Part shown: positions 6,830 through 14,518 of the stretch, in pieces | Numbering within the stretch: position 1 is the first letter of the stretch | Layout of the letters: each line of letters starts with the position of its first letter | DNA from: DAOTUB01 sp034437455 | Lineage (GTDB): Bacteria; Chloroflexota; Anaerolineae; B4-G1 | DNA length: 24,114 nt | Assembly (NCBI GenBank): GCA_034437455.1 | Contig: DAOTUB010000244.1 | Span: 1 to 24,114 of the forward strand | Direction of reading: 5' to 3' | Position numbers and translations under genes: made by a program | Notes under the pieces: generated by a model | The model's database searches: none | Told to the model about the DNA's origin: nothing | The model's input: the letters and a program-made list of their open reading frames with translations, nothing else

Positions 6830-9800
6830 CTAATATTCTCTCGAACGGGTGACGGGCAGCGCGACGATCTCCAGCGTCACGTGACGATTCAGGCGTTGCC
6901 TCAAAGCTGTGGCGATGGCGTCGACTTCTCCCTGCTCCATGGGATACACCGAGCGCAGGGTCGCGACCACCACCAAACTGCCCGGCTCTGACCGATACTC
7001 GAACTCGACCAACTCTCTCTGTTGAGCGATCGCGTGCTCCGACAGAATCTCCCGGATGGTACGCTGCATCGCCGTGTCCTGCACAATCCCGCCCATGATG
7101 ACCCCCAGTGGGATCGCGATCGCCAGCACCAGGAGCGCAAAGCCGATCAGTCCGCGCCGGATCCGCCGCTGTACCTCTGGCTGCCAGGTTTGGGGGCGCA
7201 CGCCCAGCAGGATGAAGACGATCACGCCGGCCAGGCAGATGCTGGCGATGTTGGCGAGAAAGAGCAGAAAAGCGCCGCCAGCCACTTGGGCCTCTCCCAG
7301 CGACAGCCCCAGGCCCGCCACGCCCAGAGGCGGCATCAACGCCGCCGCGATAGCCACACCGGGCAGGGCCACGCTCACCTCCTTGCGAGCCAGGGCATAC
7401 GCCCCGGCCATCCCCGAAGCCAGGGCCACGGTCAGATCGAGCAGGTTGGGCTGGGTGCGGACCATGATCTCGCCGGTCAACTCTTTGAAAGGAGAGAGAA
7501 TGCCGATCGAAGCGGCGATGATGAGGGCCAGCGCCACACCCTTGAACACTGCCTCAATAGAGAGCCGGATCAATCGCACGTCTCCCAGCACCATCCCCAG
7601 GGAAAAAGCCAGAATGGGCGACATCAGCGGGGCGACGAGCATGGCGCCGATGACCACGGCAGGGCTATCCAGCAGCAACCCCAACGTGGCGATGATACTC
7701 GACAGGACGATGAGCACGAAATAATTGACGCCTGGCCGCGCGCTGCCGCTCATGGCCTCGCGCAGATCCAATTGCTCCTCGACGTTCAGCCGGGGAAAGA
7801 GCTGGAACAGCCCGCGCATCAACTTGCGGGTCCAGAACTCGGTCATCCCCCCATAGCGCCGCACGATGACGGCTGTCTTGGAAACGCGCGCGGCGATCTG
7901 CTGGGGGATGCTGCCAAAGACAAACTGGTCGAACAGTCCCTCCTCCGACGCTCCTAAAAGCACCAGATCGTACCCCTCGGCCTCCCGGACGATGCCTTCT
8001 ACAACGCTGTGGGCGATGACGACCTTTTGCTGGGGCGGGCGGCTAAAGTTCAGGCCGTTCAACGTTTGAGCCACGCGCTGCCGGTTCTCCTCCATCTGCT
8101 GCGGCGTGGCCTGGCCCAACTGCACGTAGAGCGCCGTCACCTCCGAGCCATAGATCTCGGCCAGCGACATGGCCAACTGCGCGGCGATGGGAGCGTGAGG
8201 GCCGCCGGCCGTGGGCACCAGGATCTTTTTCGCCTCGCTCCACTCGTCTCCCTTGACCACCGTGACGTCGCAGGGCGCGTCGCGGATAACCACGTCGATG
8301 ACCGGCCCCATCGAGGCGCCGAAGGAGCGGGTGTAGCCTCGCCAGCCCAACAAGATGAGGTCCACCTGCTCCTCGCGGGCCGTGTCCAAAATCCCCTGGG
8401 TCACGCTGTGAGCCACGCGGGTCATCGTCTGGATGGCAAAGCCCTCCTCCTTGGCCTGCGCCATGGCCCGTTCCAGCAGCACGCGACCGGTCGCCGCCTG
8501 GTGACGGCCTGCCTCCAGGGGCACCTGGTCGGGCACGACCACCACCTGCAAAGCCAATACCTCGCCTCCCTGCTGGCGGGCCAATGCGCCAGCCAGGTGG
8601 AGGAGCGTGCCGGCCGTGGCCGGATTGGCGATAGGGACCAACACGCGGTAATCCACCTTGCTCTGTTCCTCAGGAGGCGGTTTGAAGATGGTGACGCCCT
8701 CCTGGGCCTCGATGTGATGGCTCCGTGCATAGGTCAGGTAGAGAATGGCTCCCAGGCCCAGACAGCCGACCGCCCATGCCAGATAGACCGGTCCCCATAG
8801 CAGACTGACGAGCACATCCACGGCCAGGATCAGTCCTGGAATCCAGGGATGGAAAGGTAGGGTGAAGGAAGAGGACGTCGATTGCGGGCGGCGGATAAGC
8901 GTCAGGTTGACGCCCATGAGGACCAACAGGTAGAGCAGGCCCGTCAACCGGCTCAAAAAGTCAACCGGCAACAAGATGAGCGGCAATAGCAGCAAGGCTG
9001 CGAGCACGATGGCCCAGGCAGGTGTGCCAAAACGCGGATGCATTCGTCGTATGGCTGCGGGCCAATAGCCATCCCGGCTCATCACATAGATCTGGCGCAC
9101 GACCAGCATGAGGACGCTGTTCAAACCCAAGGCCAGAGCCAGGCCGCCGACGATCAAAATGAGCGGTCGCCCGGCCCCTCCGGCTACACTGGTCCCGAGC
9201 AAGGCCAGGGGCACCCGGGAGTGGGCCAGAGCGGTGCTCCCCGTCACGCCCACGGCCACAGCAGCGATGGTCGCTCCAAGTAGAGCGACGATCGTCGGCG
9301 TCAGCAACATCGCGCGCGGGGTATCGGCCGTCCGCCGGCACATCTCACCCTGGAGGCTGATGGTGATCTCCAATCCCACAAAAGACGCCAGCAATACCGT
9401 CAGCGATCGTCCCCAGTTCTGATGGATGCCTGTGAAGTGCTCGAACTGGATGCGGGGCGCGGCCACCAGGATGAATCCCAGGAGAACGGCCAGCAACAGT
9501 AAAAGAACGGCGACCGATCCGCGTTGGCCTTGCTGGGTGCCCAGGCCGTTGTTGGCTGCCAGCAGAATCACGAGACCGACCGCCCACGGCCAGGTGGGGA
9601 GCGCGAGTCCGAGGTGATCGTGCAGCAGGGTGGCGACCTGAGCGGCAAACCCCTGGGCCAGAAGGGCGCACACCCCTATGCCTGCAAGCATGAGCAGCCA
9701 GCCGGTGAGAAAGGCCAGCCACCCGCCCTGGGCCTCGTGGATCTGGGCATAGGCACCGCCGGAGCAAGGGCCGCTCAGGGCCAGCTCGACGTATCCCAGG

Positions 9801-9994
9801 AGATTGACCAGCAGCAATAAAGCGGTCAGGAGAAAAGCCCAGGGCGTCAGTGGACCGGCCATCGCCGCCGCGTCGCCCAGGAGGACGAAAGCGGCCAGAA
9901 TGACCATCACGCCCAGGCCGCGGGCCATCACCTGCCACAGGCTCAGGTCGCGGCTGTATCGGATCTGGTTGAGGAAATCAGGTTGGTTTTGCAT
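6830..9994 (-). CDS. Permease-Usp-Usp-DUF389 fusion protein
   Basis: 1054 residues, about 300 longer than its two sisters. Residues 15-425 are an APC-type permease fold with TM6 FVGLEITISLQGE. Usp domain 1 lies at 448-582 (RVLVPIANP; GWRG then nine residues then G563) and Usp domain 2 at 588-713 (KILVPTAGGPHAPIAAQL; GASEEG...GSIPQQ). A DUF389 membrane domain follows at about 735-970, recognised by SPAVVIGAMLVAPLMSPIL near 777-795 and ALMPPLGVAGLGLS near 885-898. A soluble tail covers 971-1054. TM1 carries ILAAF at 32-36 where the sisters have GAGIF/GAGVF, so the backbone-binding glycine motif of amino-acid permeases is gone. It may carry a different solute, or act as a sensor or assembly partner. 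It is the first gene of the block, so it is transcribed first. The start has only a weak ribosome site (GGTCGGAA). Domain calls are firm; the role is inferred. Confidence 0.9.
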   Translation of the reverse strand: MQNQPDFLNQIRYSRDLSLWQVMARGLGVMVILAAFVLLGDAAAMAGPLTPWAFLLTALLLLVNLLGYVELALSGPCSGGAYAQIHEAQGGWLAFLTGWLLMLAGIGVCALLAQGFAAQVATLLHDHLGLALPTWPWAVGLVILLAANNGLGTQQGQRGSVAVLLLLLAVLLGFILVAAPRIQFEHFTGIHQNWGRSLTVLLASFVGLEITISLQGEMCRRTADTPRAMLLTPTIVALLGATIAAVAVGVTGSTALAHSRVPLALLGTSVAGGAGRPLILIVGGLALALGLNSVLMLVVRQIYVMSRDGYWPAAIRRMHPRFGTPAWAIVLAALLLLPLILLPVDFLSRLTGLLYLLVLMGVNLTLIRRPQSTSSSFTLPFHPWIPGLILAVDVLVSLLWGPVYLAWAVGCLGLGAILYLTYARSHHIEAQEGVTIFKPPPEEQSKVDYRVLVPIANPATAGTLLHLAGALARQQGGEVLALQVVVVPDQVPLEAGRHQAATGRVLLERAMAQAKEEGFAIQTMTRVAHSVTQGILDTAREEQVDLILLGWRGYTRSFGASMGPVIDVVIRDAPCDVTVVKGDEWSEAKKILVPTAGGPHAPIAAQLAMSLAEIYGSEVTALYVQLGQATPQQMEENRQRVAQTLNGLNFSRPPQQKVVIAHSVVEGIVREAEGYDLVLLGASEEGLFDQFVFGSIPQQIAARVSKTAVIVRRYGGMTEFWTRKLMRGLFQLFPRLNVEEQLDLREAMSGSARPGVNYFVLIVLSSIIATLGLLLDSPAVVIGAMLVAPLMSPILAFSLGMVLGDVRLIRLSIEAVFKGVALALIIAASIGILSPFKELTGEIMVRTQPNLLDLTVALASGMAGAYALARKEVSVALPGVAIAAALMPPLGVAGLGLSLGEAQVAGGAFLLFLANIASICLAGVIVFILLGVRPQTWQPEVQRRIRRGLIGFALLVLAIAIPLGVIMGGIVQDTAMQRTIREILSEHAIAQQRELVEFEYRSEPGSLVVVATLRSVYPMEQGEVDAIATALRQRLNRHVTLEIVALPVTRSREY

Positions 9995-10003
9995 TTCCGA
10001 CCA

Positions 10004-10099
10004 AACCTGACAGGTTGCTGGGAAAATTGACTCGGCTCCAGGCTCTACGCCGAGAAAACTATTACATCAACAAATGCACAGTCAAAACCTGTCAGGGTT
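10004..10099 (-). promoter_or_regulatory. Paired palindromic motif in the leader of the permease block
   Basis: AACCTGACAGGTT (10004-10016) and AACCTGTCAGGGTT (10086-10099) are each near-palindromic and are complementary to one another over 11 bases. A minus-strand -10-like TATAAT lies just outside at 10112-10117 (no good -35), so both motifs would fall in the transcribed leader. The inner copy ends about 9 bases before the ATG at 9994 and overlaps the ribosome-binding region. They could be two operator sites, a repeat element with inverted ends, or arms of an RNA helix. Confidence 0.5.
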
Positions 10100-10202
10100 A
10101 AGTAGCTACTAATTATAGCGCAATCCCCGACGTTGGCGAGTGAGTGCAGAACTTGAAGATCGCGGGAATTACCGCCAACTATTCAATTCGTCCGCTCTGC
10201 GG

Positions 10203-10208
10203 TATAAT
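10203..10208 (+). promoter_or_regulatory. -10 element upstream of the glycan gene cluster
   Basis: A perfect TATAAT about 44 bases before the ATG at 10252. The best -35 candidate is TTCAAT at 10182-10187, with a short 15-base spacer, so only the -10 hexamer is convincing. Confidence 0.45.
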
Positions 10209-10251
10209 CCCCTCGGCTTTACAAACGGAACCCACGAACAAGGAGCGACCC

Positions 10252-11202
10252 ATGCGCATTCTCATCACCGGCGGAGCCGGTTTCATCGGCTCTCATCTCT
10301 GCGACCGATTGCTGGCCGACGGCCACAAGGTCATCGCGATGGACAACCTGAGCACTGGCAGCGTGGACAATATCGCCCACCTGGCCGGGCGAGACGGTTT
10401 CCAGTTCATCAAACACGATGTGACCGACTATATTTTCATCGAAGGCGATCTCGACGCGGTGCTCCACCTGGCGAGCCTGCCCAGCCCGGTGGATTATTTG
10501 AACTTTCCCATCCAGACGCTCAAGGTAGGCGCGCTGGGAACGCACAAGACGCTGGGCCTGGCGATGGCAAAGGGAGCGCGCTACCTGCTCGCCTCCACCT
10601 CCGAGGTCTATGGCGATCCCCTGGTCCATCCCCAGCCCGAGGATTACTGGGGTAACGTCAATCCCATCGGCCCGCGCGGCGTCTATGACGAAAGCAAGCG
10701 CTTTGCCGAGGCGCTCGTGATGGCCTATCACCGCTATCATAGCGTGGATACGCGCATCGCTCGCATTTTCAATACCTATGGACCGAGGATGCGAATGGAC
10801 GACGGACGGGTGGTGCCCAATTTTGTCTGCCAGGCGTTGCGCGGCGATCCGCTCACCGCTTACGACGAAGGCGCGCACACCCGCAGCTTTTGCTACATCA
10901 GCGATATGGTCGAGGGTCTCGTGCGCCTGCTCCAGTCCGACGAGAGCGACCCGGTCAACCTGGGCAATCCCGACGAGATGACTGTCCTCGATTTCGCCCA
11001 CCGGGTGCTGGCATGGATCGATAGCGCCTCAACCATCAAATTCGTCAAGCCCACCGATGCCCGCACCGCTGACGACCCCAAGGTGCGCTGTCCCGACATC
11101 AGCAAGGCGCGGCGCGTGCTGGGGTGGGAGCCGCAGGTGGAGCTTGAGGAGGGGTTGCGGCAGACGGCGGCGTACTTTCGGGGGAGGCTGGGACTGGCAT
11201 GA
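10252..11202 (+). CDS. NAD-dependent sugar-nucleotide epimerase/decarboxylase, UDP-glucuronate decarboxylase type
   Basis: 316 residues from the ATG at 10252, with AAGGAG 6 bases upstream; an earlier in-frame start at 10144 has no ribosome site. This is an extended short-chain dehydrogenase: the Rossmann loop GGAGFIGSH at 7-15, acidic Asp31 for NAD ribose binding, catalytic Ser/Thr in STSEVYGDP near 115-123, and the YxxxK pair Tyr145/Lys149 in YDESKR. The run HPQPEDYWGNVNPIGPRGVYDESKR matches the signature of UDP-glucuronate decarboxylases, which make UDP-xylose, so that product is favoured over a plain 4-epimerase. It is cytoplasmic and would supply activated sugar to the ligase and glycosyltransferase genes downstream. 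No membrane anchor is present. The substrate call needs biochemical proof. Confidence 0.88.
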   Translation: MRILITGGAGFIGSHLCDRLLADGHKVIAMDNLSTGSVDNIAHLAGRDGFQFIKHDVTDYIFIEGDLDAVLHLASLPSPVDYLNFPIQTLKVGALGTHKTLGLAMAKGARYLLASTSEVYGDPLVHPQPEDYWGNVNPIGPRGVYDESKRFAEALVMAYHRYHSVDTRIARIFNTYGPRMRMDDGRVVPNFVCQALRGDPLTAYDEGAHTRSFCYISDMVEGLVRLLQSDESDPVNLGNPDEMTVLDFAHRVLAWIDSASTIKFVKPTDARTADDPKVRCPDISKARRVLGWEPQVELEEGLRQTAAYFRGRLGLA

Positions 11203-11277
11203 CAGGGTATACCCCTGCCGTCTTGGTCTATGCTCTCAAGCCAAGTTCATTCACGACGCTGGTCTGAATCTGGTGAA

Positions 11278-12798
11278 ATGGATCGAGTACTGAATCGCGC
11301 GCTGGCCTGGAACGGGCCGCTGATCGCGCTCCTGGCGCTGGCGTTGGCCCTCGCCGCTGGCTTGCTGATCGTCCGGCTCGCGCCGCTGGATGGGCTGATC
11401 TTTGTCGGTTTGGCCGTCGTCGGCGTGGCGACGGTGATCGAGCCGCTGGCCGGGCTGGCGGCTGCGCTCTTCCTCGGTCCCTTGAAGGCATACCTGAGCG
11501 CCGAGGTGCCCCAGGTGCCCGCCCAGATCGGCCAGGTTTTCGTCGCACTGGCGCTGGCCGTCTGGCTGGCGCGGGGTTTGGCCCGCCGAAATTTGCGCAT
11601 CCCTCATTCTCCCCTGTTCCTGCCACTGCTCGCCTTCTTTGGCGCGGCGCTGCTTTCTCTGTGGGACGCGGTCGAGTTGCCTGTCTATGGCATCCCTGAA
11701 CTGATCAAGTGGGTGCAGATCGCGCTGCTGTTCCTCTTTGTCAGCGATTACCTTGCGGCGGGTAAGCAAGCCCGCCCTACACCCCGGCGTTTGCATTGGT
11801 TGGTGAGCGCGCTGCTCGTGACTGGACTTTTCCAGGCTGGAGTGGGTATCTGGCAGTTCGGGCTGCGCGGCGAGGGACCCGAGCACTTTGCCATCCTCCG
11901 TCTGGGCGAAGGCCTCCGCTCAGGCGGAGGGTTCTTCCGCGCCTACGGCACCTTCGAGCAGCCGAACCCTTACGCGGGCTACCTGGGATTGACGCTACCG
12001 CTGGCGTTAGGGGGCGCGTGGGGGACGATGGCGTCATGGTGGGAGAGTAGACGAGCAGGTGAGGCTCCTCGTTTCCCCCTTCCTCGTTTCCTCACCTACG
12101 CCATCCCCGCCGTTGCCATGCTCGCCGCCCTGGGAATGTCCTGGAGCCGGGGCGCGTGGCTCGGTTTCGGAGCGGCGGCGGGGGCGATGGCGCTGGCGTT
12201 GCCGCGCCGGGCGCGCTGGGGGTTGCTTCTGGTCGTTGTGCTCGTCGTCGGGGTGCTGGGGCTATACGCGACTGGCTTGCTGCCTGAATCCATCGTGGCC
12301 CGCCTGACCGACTTTGCCGGGTACGTGCGGTTCGAGGACGTGCGCGGGGTGGGCATCAACGACGCCAACTATGCCGTCATCGAGCGGCTGGCCCACTGGC
12401 AGGCGGGGCTGGAGATGTTCCGCTACAACCTGTGGACGGGCGTCGGCATCGGCTGTTACGAGCCGGCTTACTCCCGATTTGCGCTCATCAACTGGCCCAT
12501 CGCGCTGGGCCACGCGCACAACTACTACTTGAACCTCGCCGCCGAGACCGGTCTCATCGGCCTGCTCGTCTACCTGATCCTGTGGGGCGCGGTTTTCTGG
12601 CAGACCTGGCGGGTCACTCGGCAGGCCAAGGGGTTGCCGCGTGGGCTTGCTATCGGACTTTTGGGCGTCTGGACGCATCTCAGCGTCCATCATTTTCTCG
12701 ACAATCTCTACGTCAACAATGTGCACCTGCATATCGGCGTCCTGCTGGGCCTTTTGGCCTTTATCATCCAACAAACAAACCAACAAAATGATCGCTAA
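11278..12798 (+). CDS. O-antigen ligase/polymerase family membrane protein (Wzy_C type)
   Basis: 506 residues from the ATG at 11278 (weak GGTGA upstream; an in-frame start at 11230 adds 16 residues and has no better site). About 12 hydrophobic segments. Family marks are GTFEQPNPYAGYLGL from 224, SWSRGAWLGF near 288-297, and the loop GHAHNYYLNLAAETGLIG near 411-428, the periplasmic/exoplasmic histidine region of O-antigen ligases. Expected to join or polymerise lipid-linked glycan repeat units at the outer face of the membrane. Two short hairpin repeats are read in frame: 11757-11776 (AAGKQARPTP region) and 12057-12097 (RRAGEAPRFPLPRFLTY region). The stop overlaps the start of the next gene by 11 bases. 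Confidence 0.85.
   Translation: MDRVLNRALAWNGPLIALLALALALAAGLLIVRLAPLDGLIFVGLAVVGVATVIEPLAGLAAALFLGPLKAYLSAEVPQVPAQIGQVFVALALAVWLARGLARRNLRIPHSPLFLPLLAFFGAALLSLWDAVELPVYGIPELIKWVQIALLFLFVSDYLAAGKQARPTPRRLHWLVSALLVTGLFQAGVGIWQFGLRGEGPEHFAILRLGEGLRSGGGFFRAYGTFEQPNPYAGYLGLTLPLALGGAWGTMASWWESRRAGEAPRFPLPRFLTYAIPAVAMLAALGMSWSRGAWLGFGAAAGAMALALPRRARWGLLLVVVLVVGVLGLYATGLLPESIVARLTDFAGYVRFEDVRGVGINDANYAVIERLAHWQAGLEMFRYNLWTGVGIGCYEPAYSRFALINWPIALGHAHNYYLNLAAETGLIGLLVYLILWGAVFWQTWRVTRQAKGLPRGLAIGLLGVWTHLSVHHFLDNLYVNNVHLHIGVLLGLLAFIIQQTNQQNDR
11757..11776. repeat. Short hairpin repeat inside the ligase gene
   Basis: GGCGGG and CCCGCC enclose TAAGCAAG. It encodes AGKQAR at about residues 161-166, in a loop between hydrophobic segments. 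It resembles a dispersed repeat captured in frame rather than conserved protein sequence. Confidence 0.4.
12057..12097. repeat. Inverted and direct repeat inside the ligase gene
   Basis: AGGTGAGG (12057-12064) pairs with CCTCACCT (12090-12097), and CCTCGTTTCC occurs twice between them (12067 and 12082). It encodes the proline/arginine-rich loop near residues 260-272 between two membrane segments. Confidence 0.45.
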
Positions 12799-13276
12799 AC
12801 TCACTACTCAAACAAATCAAAAAGAATTCACCCGTTTTCTCAAGTTCTCCGTCGTCGGCGCGTTGGGCGCTGTGATTGATTTTGGCTTGCTCAACTTGCT
12901 GGTGCAACTGGCCGGGTTCCCCAAGCTGCTGGCGAACGTCTGCTCCTTCACCGTCGCGGTTATCAGCAACTTTATCTGGAACCGGCTGTGGGTTTATCCA
13001 GAGACGCGCGGGGAGCCGCTGCGCAAGCAATTCGCCCAGTTCTTTGTCGTCAACCTGGCCGGGTTGGCGATCAACACGGCCATCTTTTACGGCTCGGACC
13101 GCTGGCTCCTGGGAGAAGCGGGCCTGCTGGCTGAGCCGGTCGGCGCGCTGGCCCTCGCCATCGGGATGGCCCACTTTGACCTGGCCTACAACGGGGCCAA
13201 AGTGATCGCCACCGGCGTGGTGCTCTTTTGGAACTTTTTCGTCAATCGTCTCTGGACCTTTCGCCACGTCCGCTAA
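12788..13276 (+). CDS. GtrA-like family membrane protein
   Basis: 162 residues. Four membrane segments in the GtrA arrangement: FLKFSVVGALGAVIDFGLLNLL at about 17-38, then FTVAVISNFIWNRLWVYPE, a third around FFVVNLAGLAINTAIFYG, and a last ending VVLFWNFFVNRLWTF. The paired NFxWNRLW and NFxVNRLWTF motifs are diagnostic. Family members are thought to move polyprenyl-phosphate sugars across the membrane or assist glycan assembly. The start overlaps the ligase stop by 11 bases and lies in an A-rich stretch without a clear ribosome site, so translation is probably coupled to the ligase. With its neighbours it forms the membrane part of the glycan locus. Confidence 0.85.
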   Translation: MIAKLTTQTNQKEFTRFLKFSVVGALGAVIDFGLLNLLVQLAGFPKLLANVCSFTVAVISNFIWNRLWVYPETRGEPLRKQFAQFFVVNLAGLAINTAIFYGSDRWLLGEAGLLAEPVGALALAIGMAHFDLAYNGAKVIATGVVLFWNFFVNRLWTFRHVR

Positions 13277-13308
13277 ATCCGTTGTTGCCGAAGGTGCGAT
13301 CCAATGTT

Positions 13309-14469
13309 ATGTTCATAGGCATAGACTATACCGCCGCCGCCCGCCAGCGTGCTGGCATCGGCCGCTATACCCGCGAACTAATCACGGCGCTGCTGGCGCT
13401 GGAGAGCGCGCACCAGTACGTCATCTTTGCCGCCACCGGCGGACTGGAACCTGGAACCTGGAACCCCCAACCAAGCCCAAACGTCCACCTTCGGACCATC
13501 CCTCTCACCGACGAATGGCTCGCTCGCCTCTGGCATCGCCTGCGTCTGCCTATCCCGGTCGAGGTCGTCACCGGCCCTCTCGACATTTTCTACTCCCCCG
13601 ACTTTGTCCTCCCGCCTACCCGCCGCGTCACGCGGACGTTGCTCACCGTGCACGACCTCTCGTTCATGCACTATCCCGAGACCTTTGTGCCGCCGCTGCG
13701 CCGCTACCTGGAGCGCGTCGTGCCCCGCTCCATTGCCCGCGCCGACCTGGTGCTGGCCGATTCGGCCCACACCCGTTCCGACATCATCTCGCTCTTTGGC
13801 GCCCCGCCCGACAAAGTGCAAGTGCTCTACAGCGGCGTCCATCCCCGCTTCTGCCCGGAGCCAGAGCCAGGGGAGCGAGAGCGGCTGCGAGATCGCTACA
13901 ACATCGGCGACCAACCCTACGTTCTCTCTGTAGGCACCATCCAGCCACGCAAGAACTATGTCCGCCTGATCCAAGCCTTTGCCCACTTGCCCACTTGCAC
14001 GCTCCGCGCTGCAAACTTACAACTGCTCATCGGCGGGGGTAAAGGCTGGCTCTACCAGGACATCTTTGCCGAGGCGGAGAAACACGGCAACCGTGTGCGC
14101 CTCCTGGGATTCGTGGACGACGCGGACCTGCCGGCGCTCTACCGCAACGCGGCGCTCTTTGCCTTCCCGTCGCTGTACGAGGGGTTCGGCCTGCCGGTGC
14201 TGGAAGCGATGGCCTGCGGCGCGCCCGTCGTCTGCTCGAACGGATCCTCGCTCCCAGAGGTCGCGGGCGACGCGGCGCTGCTGGTCGACCCCCACGACAC
14301 CGACGCACTGGCCCAGGCGATGGCGCGCGCGCTGGAGGACGCCGACCTGCGCCAGAAGATGATCGCCTGCGGGTTCGCGCAGGCGGCCCGGTTCACCTGG
14401 GAGCAGGCTGCTTGCCAACTCCTGGCCGCGTTCGACGCGGTGCAGCTTGTACCGCCTGTTCATCCGTGA
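13309..14469 (+). CDS. Glycosyltransferase family 4 (GT-B fold)
   Basis: 386 residues from the ATG at 13309 (opens MFIGIDYTAAARQRAGIGRYT, the usual family-4 N-terminus with the GIGRY acceptor loop). GT-B retaining fold: SVGTIQPRKN at 207-216 supplies the phosphate-binding Arg214/Lys215, and the EGFGLPVLE motif gives the E-x7-E pair Glu291/Glu299 that binds the donor sugar nucleotide, followed by GAPVVCSNGSSLPEVAGDAALLVDP. Probably adds a hexose or pentose to a lipid-linked glycan; donor and acceptor are unknown. It is cytoplasmic or peripheral at the inner membrane. Two repeat tracts are read in frame: three copies of CTGGAAC at 13444-13464 (LEPGTWN) and a doubled GCCCACTT at 13981-13996. Both fall in variable loops. 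Confidence 0.9.
   Translation: MFIGIDYTAAARQRAGIGRYTRELITALLALESAHQYVIFAATGGLEPGTWNPQPSPNVHLRTIPLTDEWLARLWHRLRLPIPVEVVTGPLDIFYSPDFVLPPTRRVTRTLLTVHDLSFMHYPETFVPPLRRYLERVVPRSIARADLVLADSAHTRSDIISLFGAPPDKVQVLYSGVHPRFCPEPEPGERERLRDRYNIGDQPYVLSVGTIQPRKNYVRLIQAFAHLPTCTLRAANLQLLIGGGKGWLYQDIFAEAEKHGNRVRLLGFVDDADLPALYRNAALFAFPSLYEGFGLPVLEAMACGAPVVCSNGSSLPEVAGDAALLVDPHDTDALAQAMARALEDADLRQKMIACGFAQAARFTWEQAACQLLAAFDAVQLVPPVHP
13444..13464 (+). repeat. Three tandem copies of CTGGAAC inside the glycosyltransferase gene
   Basis: Three exact 7-bp copies. The 21-bp total keeps the reading frame and encodes LEPGTWN near residues 46-52, a surface loop. Confidence 0.7.
13981..13996 (+). repeat. Tandem duplication of GCCCACTT inside the glycosyltransferase gene
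   Basis: Two exact 8-bp copies, followed by a GC-rich tract, GCACGCTCCGCGCTGC. It encodes AHLPTCTLRAAN near residues 225-236 where related enzymes usually have a shorter loop before the conserved LQLLIGGGKGW. Confidence 0.5.
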
Positions 14470-14475
14470 TATACT
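14470..14475 (+). promoter_or_regulatory. Possible -10 element before the nitrilase gene
   Basis: TATACT lies just after the glycosyltransferase stop and about 43 bases before the nitrilase ATG. The only -35 candidate is TTGTAC (14446-14451) with an 18-base spacer, so it is weak. It suggests that the nitrilase/VWA pair can be transcribed separately from the glycan genes. Confidence 0.35.
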
Positions 14476-14518
14476 GAGAGCCGATTCTTGGGCATCATTA
14501 ATTAGAGAAAGTGAGAAA

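Noticed and set aside
7022..8800. Long plus-strand frames opposite the permease-DUF389 gene
   Set aside because: Antisense shadows with the same biased composition; the minus-strand protein has clear domains.
10153..10208. TTGAAG at 10153 as -35 for the glycan promoter
   Set aside because: It is about 44 bases from the TATAAT, far outside the usual spacing.
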